Below, one piece after another: positions 20,713-29,432 of a DNA stretch of 37,482 nt (position 1 is the first letter of the stretch; every line of letters begins with the position of its first letter). The notes under the pieces were generated by a model. That model ran no database searches. It was not told where the DNA came from and was given only the letters and a program-made list of their open reading frames with translations. The stretch is taken from NCBI GenBank assembly GCA_945888535.1, contig CAMDAN010000014.1, positions 1-37,482 of the forward strand, read 5' to 3'. The DNA comes from Bordetella parapertussis (GTDB lineage: Bacteria; Pseudomonadota; Gammaproteobacteria; Burkholderiales; Burkholderiaceae_C). The translations under genes and the position numbers were made by a program.

Positions 20713-21513
20713 ATGCAGCCTTCAAACTACGCCATTTACTCTGACCTTGAGGTCGAATCCATCGAACGCGCAACGGTCGACGCTGTTTGCCCGCCCAACC
20801 GAATGGAACTCGCAGGCTGGCTTTTGCCTTTTGACAACGCCTCGGTAGGACGCGCAAAGAGCGCAGTTCCCCTCAAACATGCAAATACGGAACGAAAAAC
20901 ACTTGAGGCTATTTATACGCAGTACATCATTCGACACCTTCAGCCCAACTTTCGAGTGGCCGATGTTGCAGGATTGAGCAACGTACAGCGCAACCTCATT
21001 GAGATGGGATTGAAGCCCCACGGACCCGTATTAGTCCAAATTGGACAGTCACATCAGATTCGTTCGGTAAGTACATCCTCACCCGCCACGATCAGCAACC
21101 AGCCAACGGCGCAATGGGCTTCGGTCTATACCGCTGAAGGTTTTGACTGCGAAGACGGCGCCCAACGCGTTCGCCTGCTGAGTCGCAGTCCTGGTGTGGT
21201 TTATGGCTGTATCAGCGAAGGAGGCGTGGCTTTGGCATCCGGCGCGGCGTCTGTCGGCCATGGTTGGATGGGAATCCATGGCATGCGCACCCGGCCGCAA
21301 GCCCGGGGCCAAGGCTTGGCTGCCAGAATATTGGCGGGCTTTGCGGAGTTGGCGATACAACGCAACATCCCTCGGGTCTATTTGCAAGTAGAAGAAGACA
21401 ATGCAAAAGCCATTGGGCTTTACAAAAAAGCGGGGTTTGCCACGGCTTGGCGCTACCGTTATTGGCGCAATGACGAAAACCCGTCCCTTGTGCTTCCTGG
21501 CATAAGCTCATAG
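20713..21513 (+). CDS. GNAT-family N-acetyltransferase
   Basis: Protein of 266 residues from the ATG at 20713. The C-terminal half is a GNAT domain. The acetyl-CoA loop is visible as RTRPQARGQGLAARIL near residue 195, followed by VEEDNAKAIGLYKKAGF, the usual late motif. The N-terminal half resembles the first lobe of two-part GNAT proteins but lacks an obvious motif. The substrate is unknown. It is 34 bases upstream of ybiB, so the two are probably cotranscribed. Confidence 0.82.
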   Translation: MQPSNYAIYSDLEVESIERATVDAVCPPNRMELAGWLLPFDNASVGRAKSAVPLKHANTERKTLEAIYTQYIIRHLQPNFRVADVAGLSNVQRNLIEMGLKPHGPVLVQIGQSHQIRSVSTSSPATISNQPTAQWASVYTAEGFDCEDGAQRVRLLSRSPGVVYGCISEGGVALASGAASVGHGWMGIHGMRTRPQARGQGLAARILAGFAELAIQRNIPRVYLQVEEDNAKAIGLYKKAGFATAWRYRYWRNDENPSLVLPGISS

Positions 21514-21547
21514 CCCCCAGTTTTTAATCGTCCAACACAATCCACCC

Positions 21548-22453
21548 ATGGGCATCGGCATCTATCTCAAAGAAATTGGACGTGGCAAAGACGGCGCTCG
21601 CTCGCTCAACCGCGCCCAAGCGGCTGACCTGATGGGCCAAGTGCTTGACGCCAGCGTGACCGATTTAGAGATCGGAGCGTTTTGTTTGGCGATGCGCGTC
21701 AAAGGGGAAACGCCGCAAGAAATGGCTGGGTTTTTGGATGCCGTGTCGCAACGTATCAACCGCATCCCCGCTGGCGACAAACCCACCATTGTTATTCCAA
21801 GTTACAACGGCGCTCGCAAATTGCCGGTGCTGACCCCCTTGCTAGCGCTCTTATTGGCTCGCGAAGGTTGGCCGGTGTTGGTTCACGGGACTGCCACCGA
21901 AAGTAAGCGGGTCTTTACAGCCCAAGTTTTTGCAGCTTTAGGACTCCAACCACAAGCGCCTATTCAAGCCATTGCGCCAGGCAGCGTCGCGTTTGTTCCC
22001 ACGAAACTGCTTTGCGAAGGCTTGCAGCGCTTGCTGGATGTTCGCCGTGTGGTGAATCTTCGCAACTCGGGCCACAGCTTGGTCAAGCTCATGAACCCTT
22101 GCGAGGGCAAAAGCTTTTTAGTGAGCAGCTACACCCATCCCGAATATGCGGATTCCATGGCCGCGACTTTTGAACTGATGGGTAGCAATGCGCTTTTACT
22201 GCGCGGAACAGAAGGGGAATCCGTGGCAGACCCAAGGCGCACGCCCAAAATGCAAGCCTTCATTCAAGGCGCTCCCGTTACTTTGCAGGAGCCACAAACG
22301 GGGACCCTGACAGAACTGCCAGAGCTTCCAAGCGCCATTGACGCAGAGACCACCGCTTCATTTATTCTTGATGTACTCGCAGGGAAACAGGCTATTCCCT
22401 CGCCAATCGCCCAACAGGTCGCACATATTGTTCAACTCGCCGGATCGCTCTAG
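21548..22453 (+). CDS. ybiB: Nucleic-acid-binding protein YbiB (TrpD2-like)
   Basis: Protein of 301 residues of the YbiB/TrpD2 family, which has the fold of anthranilate phosphoribosyltransferase (glycosyltransferase family 3) but binds nucleic acid rather than making tryptophan intermediates. Visible features are the helical N-terminal domain (GARSLNRAQAADLMGQVLDA) and the remodelled catalytic region (VVNLRNSGHSLVKLMNP). A phosphoribosyltransferase glycine loop is not conserved. In Escherichia coli the family is tied to the DNA-damage response. It lies four bases before cobA. Confidence 0.85.
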   Translation: MGIGIYLKEIGRGKDGARSLNRAQAADLMGQVLDASVTDLEIGAFCLAMRVKGETPQEMAGFLDAVSQRINRIPAGDKPTIVIPSYNGARKLPVLTPLLALLLAREGWPVLVHGTATESKRVFTAQVFAALGLQPQAPIQAIAPGSVAFVPTKLLCEGLQRLLDVRRVVNLRNSGHSLVKLMNPCEGKSFLVSSYTHPEYADSMAATFELMGSNALLLRGTEGESVADPRRTPKMQAFIQGAPVTLQEPQTGTLTELPELPSAIDAETTASFILDVLAGKQAIPSPIAQQVAHIVQLAGSL

Positions 22454-22457
22454 TTTT

Positions 22458-23264
22458 ATGAACATAAACAACCCTAGACTTGGACTTGTGACTTTGGTAG
22501 GCGCGGGCCCCGGTGACCCCGAACTTTTAACGCTCAAAGCCGTCAAGTCCATCCAAGCAGCGACCGTGCTGCTGGTCGATGACTTGGTTAATGACGAAGT
22601 ATTGCTTCACGCCAATCCCCATGCCCGCATCGTGCACGTCGGAAAGCGCGGAGGATGCGCCTCAACGCCCCAATCGTTTATTGAAAAACTGATGATCAGT
22701 GAGGCTCAGCGCGGCGAACAGGTCGTTCGCCTTAAAGGCGGCGATCCTTTTATTTTTGGTCGTGGTGGAGAGGAAGTAGAAGCACTCCAAGCTGCAGGAA
22801 TCCGCGTTCAAGTTGTCAATGGCATCACTTCGGGGCTCGCCGCCATGGGGTCCATCAACGTGTCACTGACACACCGCGAACACGCCCATGGTGTCGTTTT
22901 TGTAACGGGCCACGCCAAACCTGGCGATACTGGAACCGACTGGCGCGCATTGGCAAAAACCGCCGCGCAAGCCAAATTGACATTGGTCATTTACATGGGG
23001 GGCAGCGGTGCTGCTCGCATCCAAGCGGAACTACTTCATGGATTGGCGCAAAACACGCCAGTTGCCATCATCCAAAATGCCAGCCTAAGCAACGAGCGCT
23101 ATGTCGCTTGTACCCTAGACCATTTGCATGAAGCGCTTATCAAGGAGCACCTTGGCAGTCCCAGTGTCATTGTCATCGGCCAGGTGCTGACCTCGTTTGC
23201 CAACCAGCTTGCCCTACAAGCCCAAACCATGGCTGGGACGCCGATGAAACAAGGCACAGCTTGA
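22458..23264 (+). CDS. cobA: Uroporphyrinogen-III C-methyltransferase
   Basis: S-adenosylmethionine-dependent enzyme making precorrin-2 for sirohaem or cobalamin. The start is the ATG at 22458, giving 268 residues. The SUMT signatures are clear: LVGAGPGDPELLTLKAV near the N-terminus, VRLKGGDPFIFGRGGEEVEAL near residue 90, and VVNGITSGLAA near residue 119. It is the single-domain form without CysG-type dehydrogenase/chelatase. It follows ybiB closely. An FNR-type box begins at the base before its stop codon. Confidence 0.93.
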   Translation: MNINNPRLGLVTLVGAGPGDPELLTLKAVKSIQAATVLLVDDLVNDEVLLHANPHARIVHVGKRGGCASTPQSFIEKLMISEAQRGEQVVRLKGGDPFIFGRGGEEVEALQAAGIRVQVVNGITSGLAAMGSINVSLTHREHAHGVVFVTGHAKPGDTGTDWRALAKTAAQAKLTLVIYMGGSGAARIQAELLHGLAQNTPVAIIQNASLSNERYVACTLDHLHEALIKEHLGSPSVIVIGQVLTSFANQLALQAQTMAGTPMKQGTA

Positions 23265-23274
23265 TTTACATCAA
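23261..23274 (+). promoter_or_regulatory. Perfect FNR/ANR-type box upstream of the usp gene
   Basis: TTGATTTACATCAA matches the FNR/ANR consensus TTGAT-N4-ATCAA at every defined position. It overlaps the cobA stop and lies 87 bases before the universal-stress-protein ATG. About 41.5 bases downstream of its centre would be a start near 23309, and GATCAT at 23297-23302 falls at the expected -10 position with four of six matches to TATAAT. This spacing fits a class II FNR-activated promoter. Confidence 0.65.
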
Positions 23275-23361
23275 CACCGCAATACGCTAACTGTTGGATC
23301 ATCTCATTAGCCCTTGGCTTCAATGTCACCAAGGCTGGACAGACAACATTTGGAGAATTTG

Positions 23362-23787
23362 ATGAAAATTTTGATCGCCATTGATGGCTCGAAAGCTGCA
23401 CTTCATGCAGTGAAATATGCCGTGAAACTCTCTGCGCAATTGAGTAGCAAGCCGCACATTACGCTGATTACAGCCCATGACGATACCGGGCTCAAACACC
23501 TCAGTAAATATGCGCCCAAGGGTGAGCTCGATGACTATTTCCGAGAGATCAGTGACCGCAATCTCAAGCCCGCACAGGCGCTGCTAGACAAAGCCAACAT
23601 TGGCCACGATATGGTCATTAAGTCCGGGCACGTCGCAGAACAAATTATCAAGGTTGGCGATGCCGGAAAATTTGATCTGATTGTGTTGGGTGCCAAAGGG
23701 CGATCCGGTTTTGGCGACTTGCTGCTTGGCTCTGTGGCCCAAAGGGTCAGTGCCACGTCTAAACGACCAGTCGTGCTCGTCAAATAG
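23362..23787 (+). CDS. Universal stress protein, UspA family
   Basis: Cytoplasmic nucleotide-binding stress protein of 141 residues, with a good GGAG ribosome-binding site. It opens MKILIAIDGSKAALHAVKYAV, the family start with the conserved Asp. The ATP-binding motif G-x2-G-x9-G-S is visible as GAKGRSGFGDLLLGS near residue 113, so it is likely an ATP-binding member. The upstream FNR/ANR-type box suggests induction when oxygen is low, as known for some Usp proteins in pseudomonads. Confidence 0.93.
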   Translation: MKILIAIDGSKAALHAVKYAVKLSAQLSSKPHITLITAHDDTGLKHLSKYAPKGELDDYFREISDRNLKPAQALLDKANIGHDMVIKSGHVAEQIIKVGDAGKFDLIVLGAKGRSGFGDLLLGSVAQRVSATSKRPVVLVK

Positions 23788-23813
23788 ACGCTCAAGCCCC
23801 TACACTCTCACCC

Positions 23814-25046
23814 ATGCAAATATTTGATGTGGTGGTGGTAGGCGCTGGAGCGGCTGGCTTGTTTTGTGCCGGTGTTGCCGGTCAAAAAGGCCTCAAGGTC
23901 TTGGTGGTGGACCACAGTGAAAAAGTAGCCGAAAAGATCCGTATTTCTGGCGGCGGTCGCTGTAACTTTACCAACCTAGAAACCAGCCCCAATCAATTTT
24001 TGAGCGAGAACCCTCGCTTTTGCCGCTCTGCGCTTTCACGCTACACCCCGACTGACTTTGTTGATTTGGTTAAAAAATACAGCATTGCTTTTCATGAAAA
24101 GCACAAAGGCCAATTGTTTTGCGATCGCTCAGCAGACGACATCATTCAAATGCTGCTTCAAGAGTGCGCTGCGGGTGGCGTTACGCGCTGGCAGCCTTGT
24201 AGCGTTCAGGCGATTCGGTACACCGATGAAGCCCCGGATGGCCTCTTTTACACGGTTGACACCAACCAAGGCGCTGTACGCAGCAAAGCAGTGGTGATTG
24301 CAAGTGGCGGCTTGGCGATTCCAAAAATAGGGGCCACTGATTTTGGTTACCGCATAGCCCGCCAATTTGGTCTGCCGGTCGTACCCACCCGCCCTGCTTT
24401 GGTTCCGCTGACTTTTGACGAAACGGCTTGGGCACCGTTTGCCCCGCTCTCAGGCTTATCTCTGCCTGTGCACATTTCGACCGGAATCAAAAAAAACCGG
24501 ACCACATTTTCTGAAGATTTACTCATTACCCACCGAGGTTTGAGTGGGCCAGGTGTTTTGCAAATTTCAAGCTACTGGCAAGAAGGGACCTCCATTGAGT
24601 TGAATTTGGTTCCCCAAGTGAACCTGGGCGAATTTTTAGCTGATGCCAAAGTTCGCTCTAGAAAGCTCATCGCCAATGAAATTGCAGCCCTTGTTCCTTC
24701 GCGACTTGCGGATGCGTGGGTAGCGCAAGGGCCTCAGTTAGGCCACAACTGGGAACGCAGCATTGCCGAAGCCTCCGATAAAGCACTTCAGGCCTTAGCC
24801 CAAGGCATGGCCCACTGGGAAATCATTCCCACAGGAACCGAGGGATACCGAAAGGCCGAGGTTACAGCTGGCGGGATTGACACCAAAGCCTTGTCTAGCC
24901 AGACTTTGGAGTCTAGTCAGCGGGGTTTGTATTTCATTGGTGAAGTGGTGGACGTCACGGGCTGGCTGGGCGGATACAACTTCCAATGGGCCTGGGCCAG
25001 CGGCTTTGCGTGCGCCCAAGCCTTGGCTGCCCAACAGGCCGTTTGA
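23814..25046 (+). CDS. NAD(P)/FAD-dependent oxidoreductase, HI0933/YhiN family
   Basis: Flavoprotein of 410 residues and unknown substrate. The Rossmann motif VVVVGAGAAGLFCAGVAGQKG lies at the N-terminus, followed by the family hallmark EKIRISGGGRCNFTN near residue 43. The C-terminal ending GEVVDVTGWLGGYNFQWAWASG closes the FAD site. The family (TIGR00275/HI0933-like) is widespread and not biochemically settled. It lies 26 bases after the usp gene, just before the rpsU promoter. Confidence 0.9.
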   Translation: MQIFDVVVVGAGAAGLFCAGVAGQKGLKVLVVDHSEKVAEKIRISGGGRCNFTNLETSPNQFLSENPRFCRSALSRYTPTDFVDLVKKYSIAFHEKHKGQLFCDRSADDIIQMLLQECAAGGVTRWQPCSVQAIRYTDEAPDGLFYTVDTNQGAVRSKAVVIASGGLAIPKIGATDFGYRIARQFGLPVVPTRPALVPLTFDETAWAPFAPLSGLSLPVHISTGIKKNRTTFSEDLLITHRGLSGPGVLQISSYWQEGTSIELNLVPQVNLGEFLADAKVRSRKLIANEIAALVPSRLADAWVAQGPQLGHNWERSIAEASDKALQALAQGMAHWEIIPTGTEGYRKAEVTAGGIDTKALSSQTLESSQRGLYFIGEVVDVTGWLGGYNFQWAWASGFACAQALAAQQAV

Positions 25047-25049
25047 TCA

Positions 25050-25060
25050 GGCTATAATCC
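25050..25060 (+). promoter_or_regulatory. Probable rpsU promoter (-10 TATAAT)
   Basis: GGCTATAATCC carries a perfect -10 hexamer at 25053-25058, with no clear -35. The same 11-mer precedes rpsO. The -10 is flanked by a 9-bp inverted repeat, TGATCAGGC at 25044-25052 and GCCTGATCA at 25086-25094, whose right half would fall in the leader. Confidence 0.6.
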
Positions 25061-25078
25061 TAGGCTTTGCTGGCAAAC

Positions 25079-25108
25079 CCCCGCTGCCTGATCAACTTTT
25101 TAGCGGGG
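25079..25108 (+). promoter_or_regulatory. Leader hairpin of rpsU
   Basis: CCCCGCT at 25079-25085 pairs with AGCGGGG at 25102-25108 across a 16-base loop, in what should be the 5' untranslated RNA of rpsU. The 76 bases from there to the ATG contain no good ribosome-binding site. A structured leader with a weak site could allow feedback control by S21, but this is inference. Confidence 0.35.
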
Positions 25109-25184
25109 AATTTCGCTGTATGCGCATGAATGGCCCGATCTTCCAATCATCAACGCGTCGGCACATTTTGGACACCATTACGTA

Positions 25185-25397
25185 ATGACAACGATCCGTG
25201 TAAAAGAGAATGAACCGTTTGACGTCGCCCTGCGTCGTTTCAAGCGCACTATTGAAAAATTAGGCCTATTGACAGACCTGCGTGCCCGTGAATTCTACGA
25301 AAAGCCCACCGCTGTTCGTAAGCGTAAAAAAGCAGCTGCCGTAAAACGCAACTACAAGCGCATTCGCAGCATGCAGTTGCCCAAGAAGATGTTTTAA
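25185..25397 (+). CDS. rpsU: 30S ribosomal protein S21
   Basis: Small-subunit protein of 70 residues needed for efficient initiation. [21 protein letters not shown] is the family start, and the basic C-terminal half ([19 protein letters not shown]) is typical. The ribosome-binding site is weak: only a TTGGA about 13 bases upstream. It is followed by an intrinsic terminator and then by a YqeY-like gene, a common partner. Confidence 0.97.
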   Translation: MTTIRVKENEPFDVALRRFKRTIEKLGLLTDLRAREFYEKPTAVRKRKKAAAVKRNYKRIRSMQLPKKMF

Positions 25398-25440
25398 TCT
25401 TCTGAATTTGAGAGCGGTTTAGGCTGCGCTTAAATGGCAC

Positions 25441-25477
25441 AAAAAGCTCGCCTAGGGACGCTCTGGCGGGCTTTTTT
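25441..25477 (+). terminator. Intrinsic terminator of rpsU
   Basis: A ten-pair stem (AAAGCTCGCC at 25443-25452 with GGCGGGCTTT at 25465-25474, one G-T pair) ends in a run of six T at 25472-25477. It lies between rpsU and the YqeY-like gene. Confidence 0.85.
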
Positions 25478-25510
25478 AATTTTTAACATCCATTTCGAGA
25501 ATCCAACACC

Positions 25511-25954
25511 ATGCTACTTAAAGACCAAATCACTGAAGACATGAAAACCGCGATGCGTGCCAAGGACAGTGAGCGTCTGGGTACGATTCGGCTGTTGTTG
25601 GCTGCCTGCAAACAAAAGGAAGTCGACGAGCGCATTGTTCTAGATGACGCAGCGGTCGTCGCCATCGTTGACAAACTCATCAAGCAACGCAAAGACTCGA
25701 TTGCCGCGTTTGAGCAAGCGGCTCGCCAAGATCTCGCTGATAAAGAGGCCTCGGAGATGAAAGTGCTTCAGGCTTACCTGCCTCAGCGTATGGGTGCAGA
25801 AGAAGTGGCAGCAGAAGTTCGTGCTATCGTGGCCGAACTCAATGCGTCTGGCCCTGGTGACATGGGCAAAGTCATGGGCGTTGTCAAAACCCGTCTGGCG
25901 GGCAAGGCAGAAATGGGCTTGGTATCCGCCGCAGTCAAAGCGGCTTTGGCTTAA
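25511..25954 (+). CDS. GatB/YqeY domain-containing protein
   Basis: Protein of 147 residues that matches the stand-alone GatB/YqeY family, related to the tail domain of amidotransferase subunit GatB. It begins MLLKDQITEDMKTAMRAKDSERLGTIRLLL, and the conserved C-terminal part reads GPGDMGKVMGVVKTRLAGKAEMG. A role in tRNA-dependent amidation is suggested only by the domain. It often follows rpsU in proteobacteria. Its stop codon overlaps that of the convergent pmbA by three bases. Confidence 0.9.
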   Translation: MLLKDQITEDMKTAMRAKDSERLGTIRLLLAACKQKEVDERIVLDDAAVVAIVDKLIKQRKDSIAAFEQAARQDLADKEASEMKVLQAYLPQRMGAEEVAAEVRAIVAELNASGPGDMGKVMGVVKTRLAGKAEMGLVSAAVKAALA

Positions 25955-27351
25955 CTGCCCGCTACCTTCATTCGGTTCACCAACATCGAGCCGACGGTTT
26001 TAGCGCCGTAGTTGTAGGCATCGGCACCTACGGCTTCAATACCTTTAAGCATGGCTTTCATATTGCCTGCAATCGTGATTTCATGCACGGGGTAGGCAAT
26101 CTGCCCTTTTTCAACCCAAAAGCCGCTGGCACCGCGAGAGTAGTCGCCGGTCACGTAATTGACGCCTTGGCCCATGAGTTCGGTCACCAGCAGGCCTGTG
26201 CCCAGTTTTTGAATCATCGCATCTAAGGTATCGCTGCTGCGCGTTAGGCGCGAGGTCATGGTCAGGTTGTGCGATCCGCCAGCATTTCCTGTGGTTTGCA
26301 TTCCCAGTTTGCGGGCGGTATAACTGCTTAAAAAATAACCTTGCAAGCGCCCCGCTTCCACCACTTGGCGGGCGCGAACAGTTACGCCCTCGTCATCAAA
26401 GGGCGAGCTGCCTTTACCGCCCATCACAAACGGATCTTCAAACACATCAAGGTGCTTGGGTAAAACAGGTTTACCTAAGGAGTTGAGTAAAAAAGAACTC
26501 TTGCGGTACAAAGCGCCACCACTTACCGCTTGCACCAATGCACCTAAAAGGCCAGCCGCCAAAGGCGATTCAAACAAAACGGGACACTCAGTCGTCGGAA
26601 TTTTGCGGGCCCGCAAACGGCTCAATGCCCGCTCGGCTGCGTAGCGCCCAACCGCTTGGGGCGAGGCCAAGTCTTTAGCGTTGCGCATGGAGCTGTACCA
26701 GGCATCGCGCTGCATATCGTCCCCTTTTCCTGCGATCGGCGAGACCGACAAGGAGTGACGTGAACTGGCATAGCCACCGCGAAAACCATTGGTGTGGGCG
26801 CTGAAAAAGTGCGACTGCTGGGCTGAAACGGCCGCCCCTTCGCTGTTGGTAATACGTTTATCCACGCTCAAGGCAGCGGCTTCGCATTCCAAAGCCAATA
26901 CAGCGGCATCCTCGCTGGTCAGAACCCAAGGATGAAACAAGTCGAGGTCTCGTTTTCGGTCTTTCGCAGAGGCAATGTCCTTGGCCATGGGCAGGCTAGC
27001 GAACGGATCTTCGGCCGTAAAACGGGCAATATCAAAAGCGGCGCTTACGGTTTGCGCAATGGCTGCGTCTGAGAAATCAGACGTACTGGCGTTGCCTCGG
27101 CGTTGGCCCACGTAGACCGTCACACCCAAAGATTTATCGCGATTGCGTTCTACGTTTTCGAGTTCACCGTTACGTACCGAGACGCTCAAGCCGCAGCCTT
27201 CGGAGACTTCAGCGGCGGCGTCAGTAGCACCTAATTTTTTTGCAGCCGCGAGGCTGGCATCCACCCGAGATTCAAAAAAAGCACGGCTGTAGGCAAAACC
27301 TGGTTCAGCTTGGGTAGAGAGAGATTGGGGGGTGGTTTTTAGTTTCTTCAT
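25951..27351 (-). CDS. pmbA: Metalloprotease-like protein PmbA/TldE
   Basis: Partner of TldD in the TldD/TldE protease, which processes microcins and antitoxins such as CcdA. It has 466 residues. The subunit itself usually lacks the HExxxH metal site, and none is seen here, so it is the TldE-type half. Typical segments are GNAGGSHNLTM and GQGVNYVTGDYSRGASGFWVE near the C-terminus. No tldD is present in this window. It is divergent from yjgA with a very short gap. Confidence 0.93.
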   Translation of the reverse strand: MKKLKTTPQSLSTQAEPGFAYSRAFFESRVDASLAAAKKLGATDAAAEVSEGCGLSVSVRNGELENVERNRDKSLGVTVYVGQRRGNASTSDFSDAAIAQTVSAAFDIARFTAEDPFASLPMAKDIASAKDRKRDLDLFHPWVLTSEDAAVLALECEAAALSVDKRITNSEGAAVSAQQSHFFSAHTNGFRGGYASSRHSLSVSPIAGKGDDMQRDAWYSSMRNAKDLASPQAVGRYAAERALSRLRARKIPTTECPVLFESPLAAGLLGALVQAVSGGALYRKSSFLLNSLGKPVLPKHLDVFEDPFVMGGKGSSPFDDEGVTVRARQVVEAGRLQGYFLSSYTARKLGMQTTGNAGGSHNLTMTSRLTRSSDTLDAMIQKLGTGLLVTELMGQGVNYVTGDYSRGASGFWVEKGQIAYPVHEITIAGNMKAMLKGIEAVGADAYNYGAKTVGSMLVNRMKVAGS

Positions 27352-27374
27352 GTCGGAGGCTATGATACTTGGCT

Positions 27375-28028
27375 ATGTCAAGAAAATTAAAAAAAGGCTA
27401 TTTCGTCAAGGGTCAATTTGTTGCTGAAGGCAGCGAGCTCGATCTCGAATACAAACGCGAACTCAAGGGTACCGACGATGCCACCCGAACCGACCTCAAA
27501 CGCGAGAGTACGGAGCTTCAAAAATTAGGCGAAGATTTGTTAACCCTTCGCGTTGAATTAATGACCCGCTTGGCCTTGCCGGAAAAACTGACTGAAGCGG
27601 TGGCAGAGGCCAAGCGCATCACTAATTTTGAAGGTAAGCGCCGCCAAATGCAGTTCATCGGCAAATTAATGCGCAAACTCGAAGCTACTCAGCTTGACGG
27701 CATTCGAACCGCCTTGATCGAGCAGCACACACCGTCCGCAATGGAAACCCAGACGTTGCACCAAGCCGAAATGTGGCGCGATCGCCTAGTCAACGAAGAC
27801 GACGCGCTTGGGCAATGGATAACGCTCAGCCCCAGTACCGATAGCCAACAACTTAGGGCGCTGGTTAGGCAGGCGCGTAAAGATGCCAAACCCGAGAAAC
27901 CCGGAGCCACTGTGCGCCATGGCCGAGCCTACCGCGATATTTTTCAAATCGTTCGAGCGCAGTTGCTAGGTGAAAACCATCTTGACGATAGCCCTGATCT
28001 TCCGCATGACCCTGGAGTCGATGTATGA
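27375..28028 (+). CDS. yjgA: YjgA / DarP-type ribosome-associated protein (DUF615)
   Basis: Protein of 217 residues of the DUF615 family, which binds the 50S subunit late in assembly (DarP in Escherichia coli). It begins MSRKLKKGYFVKGQFVAEGSE and has the basic helical middle part NFEGKRRQMQFIGKLMRKLE, typical of the family. A TTG at 27369 is an alternative start, with GGAGG nine bases upstream; the ATG is chosen by family N-terminus. Its stop overlaps the mog start (ATGA). Confidence 0.92.
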   Translation: MSRKLKKGYFVKGQFVAEGSELDLEYKRELKGTDDATRTDLKRESTELQKLGEDLLTLRVELMTRLALPEKLTEAVAEAKRITNFEGKRRQMQFIGKLMRKLEATQLDGIRTALIEQHTPSAMETQTLHQAEMWRDRLVNEDDALGQWITLSPSTDSQQLRALVRQARKDAKPEKPGATVRHGRAYRDIFQIVRAQLLGENHLDDSPDLPHDPGVDV

Positions 28029-28627
28029 GTGCCACCGATCCCCTTGCCGATGCCATCAAAATTGGTATTGTTTCGATTAGCGACCGAGCCAGTTCGGGTG
28101 TTTACCAAGACCTTGGTTTGCCAGCGCTGCAAAGTTGGCTGGAAAGTGCGCTGACCAACCCGATTGAATTTATCCCGAAACTGATCCCAGACGAGCAAGA
28201 AAAAATCAGTGCCGCCTTGATCGAGTTGGTGGACGCCGGTTGTTGCTTGGTATTGACTACAGGGGGAACAGGCCCTGCTTTGCGTGATGTCACCCCAGAG
28301 GCCACCTTGGCCGTGGCTCACAAAGTCATGCCAGGCTTTGGAGAACAAATGCGGCAAATCAGCCTGCAGTTTGTGCCGACTGCGATTCTTTCACGACAAG
28401 TCGCCGTCATCCGTCACCAATCTTTGATCATCAACCTTCCCGGGCAACCCAAGTCGATTGCGCAAACCTTAGAAGGATTAAAAGACGAATCCGGCGAAGT
28501 GAAAGTTGCCGGCTTGTTTGCGTCCGTGCCCTACTGTATCGATTTGATCGGTGGGCCTTATCTTGAAACGGTAGAGTCCGTGTGCAAGGCGTTTAGACCT
28601 AAAACCGCACAACGCCCTGCCCGCTAA
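28025..28627 (+). CDS. mog: Molybdopterin adenylyltransferase
   Basis: Enzyme that adenylates molybdopterin before metal insertion, 200 residues. The MoCF-fold signatures are KIGIVSISDRASSGVYQD near the N-terminus, LVLTTGGTGPALRDVTPEATLAV near residue 79, and INLPGQPKSIAQTLEGL near residue 138. It overlaps yjgA by four bases, a conserved pairing in this order. It implies that the cell has molybdoenzymes. Confidence 0.95.
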   Translation: MSATDPLADAIKIGIVSISDRASSGVYQDLGLPALQSWLESALTNPIEFIPKLIPDEQEKISAALIELVDAGCCLVLTTGGTGPALRDVTPEATLAVAHKVMPGFGEQMRQISLQFVPTAILSRQVAVIRHQSLIINLPGQPKSIAQTLEGLKDESGEVKVAGLFASVPYCIDLIGGPYLETVESVCKAFRPKTAQRPAR

Positions 28628-28659
28628 GCCACCGTTACATCGTTGTAGCGTGAATCGCC

Positions 28660-29427
28660 CTATTTGCCAACCAATTGGTTGAGACGATCTGCTTCAAAGC
28701 ATTCGCTTCGAGCAGCATCGGCGGGCATATTGACTTGCTGCTGTTGGCACAGTTTTTCTAAGGCCTGCCAGAGCATGGCAATTTGGTGGTCTTGGCTTGA
28801 CGCGGTGTCTATGAGCCCACGCAGTGCCTGACTGATTGGGTCATCTTCTTGGGTAATGCCATAGGCAGAGAACTTGGGTTCAACCGTTGTGACATCGGCA
28901 CTTTCACCGACTTTGCTCTCAATGATTCGGGCAGGAATTCCGACTGCGGTCGCACCAGAGGGCACGGGTTTGATCACTACTGCATTGCTGCCGATCTTGG
29001 CGCCGTCGCCGACTTCAAACCCGCCCAACACCTTGGCACCGGCACTAACCACCACATTTTTCCCTAATGTGGGATGCCGCTTAGCGCCTTTGTAGAGCGA
29101 TGTGCCGCCCAAGGTCACGCCTTGGTAAATGGTGCATCCGTCGCCAATCTCTGCCGTCTCCCCCACCACCACGCCCATGGCGTGGTCAAAAAAGACACGG
29201 TTGCCTATTTTGGCGCCGGGGTGAATTTCGATACCAGTTAGCGCACGCGCGATGTGTGAAATAAACCGACCCAGCCATTTAAAGCCATGGGTCCAACACG
29301 CATGCGCCATCCGGTGAAAAATCACCGCATGTAAACCGGGGTAGCAGGTAATGACTTCCCAAGTGGTGCGAGCAGCGGGGTCACGCTCAAGAATGCATTG
29401 GATATCGGATCGGATTCGAGAAAACAT
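28660..29427 (-). CDS. cysE: Serine O-acetyltransferase
   Basis: First enzyme of cysteine synthesis, making O-acetylserine, 255 residues. The left-handed beta-helix repeats are evident ([33 protein letters not shown] onward, near residue 65), including the catalytic His-Asp pair in FDHAMG and the [20 protein letters not shown] loop. The C-terminal 70 residues lie beyond the repeats and are variable. It follows trmJ by five bases, suggesting cotranscription. Confidence 0.95.
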   Translation of the reverse strand: MFSRIRSDIQCILERDPAARTTWEVITCYPGLHAVIFHRMAHACWTHGFKWLGRFISHIARALTGIEIHPGAKIGNRVFFDHAMGVVVGETAEIGDGCTIYQGVTLGGTSLYKGAKRHPTLGKNVVVSAGAKVLGGFEVGDGAKIGSNAVVIKPVPSGATAVGIPARIIESKVGESADVTTVEPKFSAYGITQEDDPISQALRGLIDTASSQDHQIAMLWQALEKLCQQQQVNMPADAARSECFEADRLNQLVGK

Positions 29428-29432
29428 AATGC

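Noticed and set aside
27362..27430. An ATG with a perfect GGAGG site just before yjgA, in another frame, followed by a run of seven A that could allow slippage into yjgA
   Set aside because: The out-of-frame peptide stops quickly. The TTG at 27369 or ATG at 27375 gives a normal YjgA without frameshifting.
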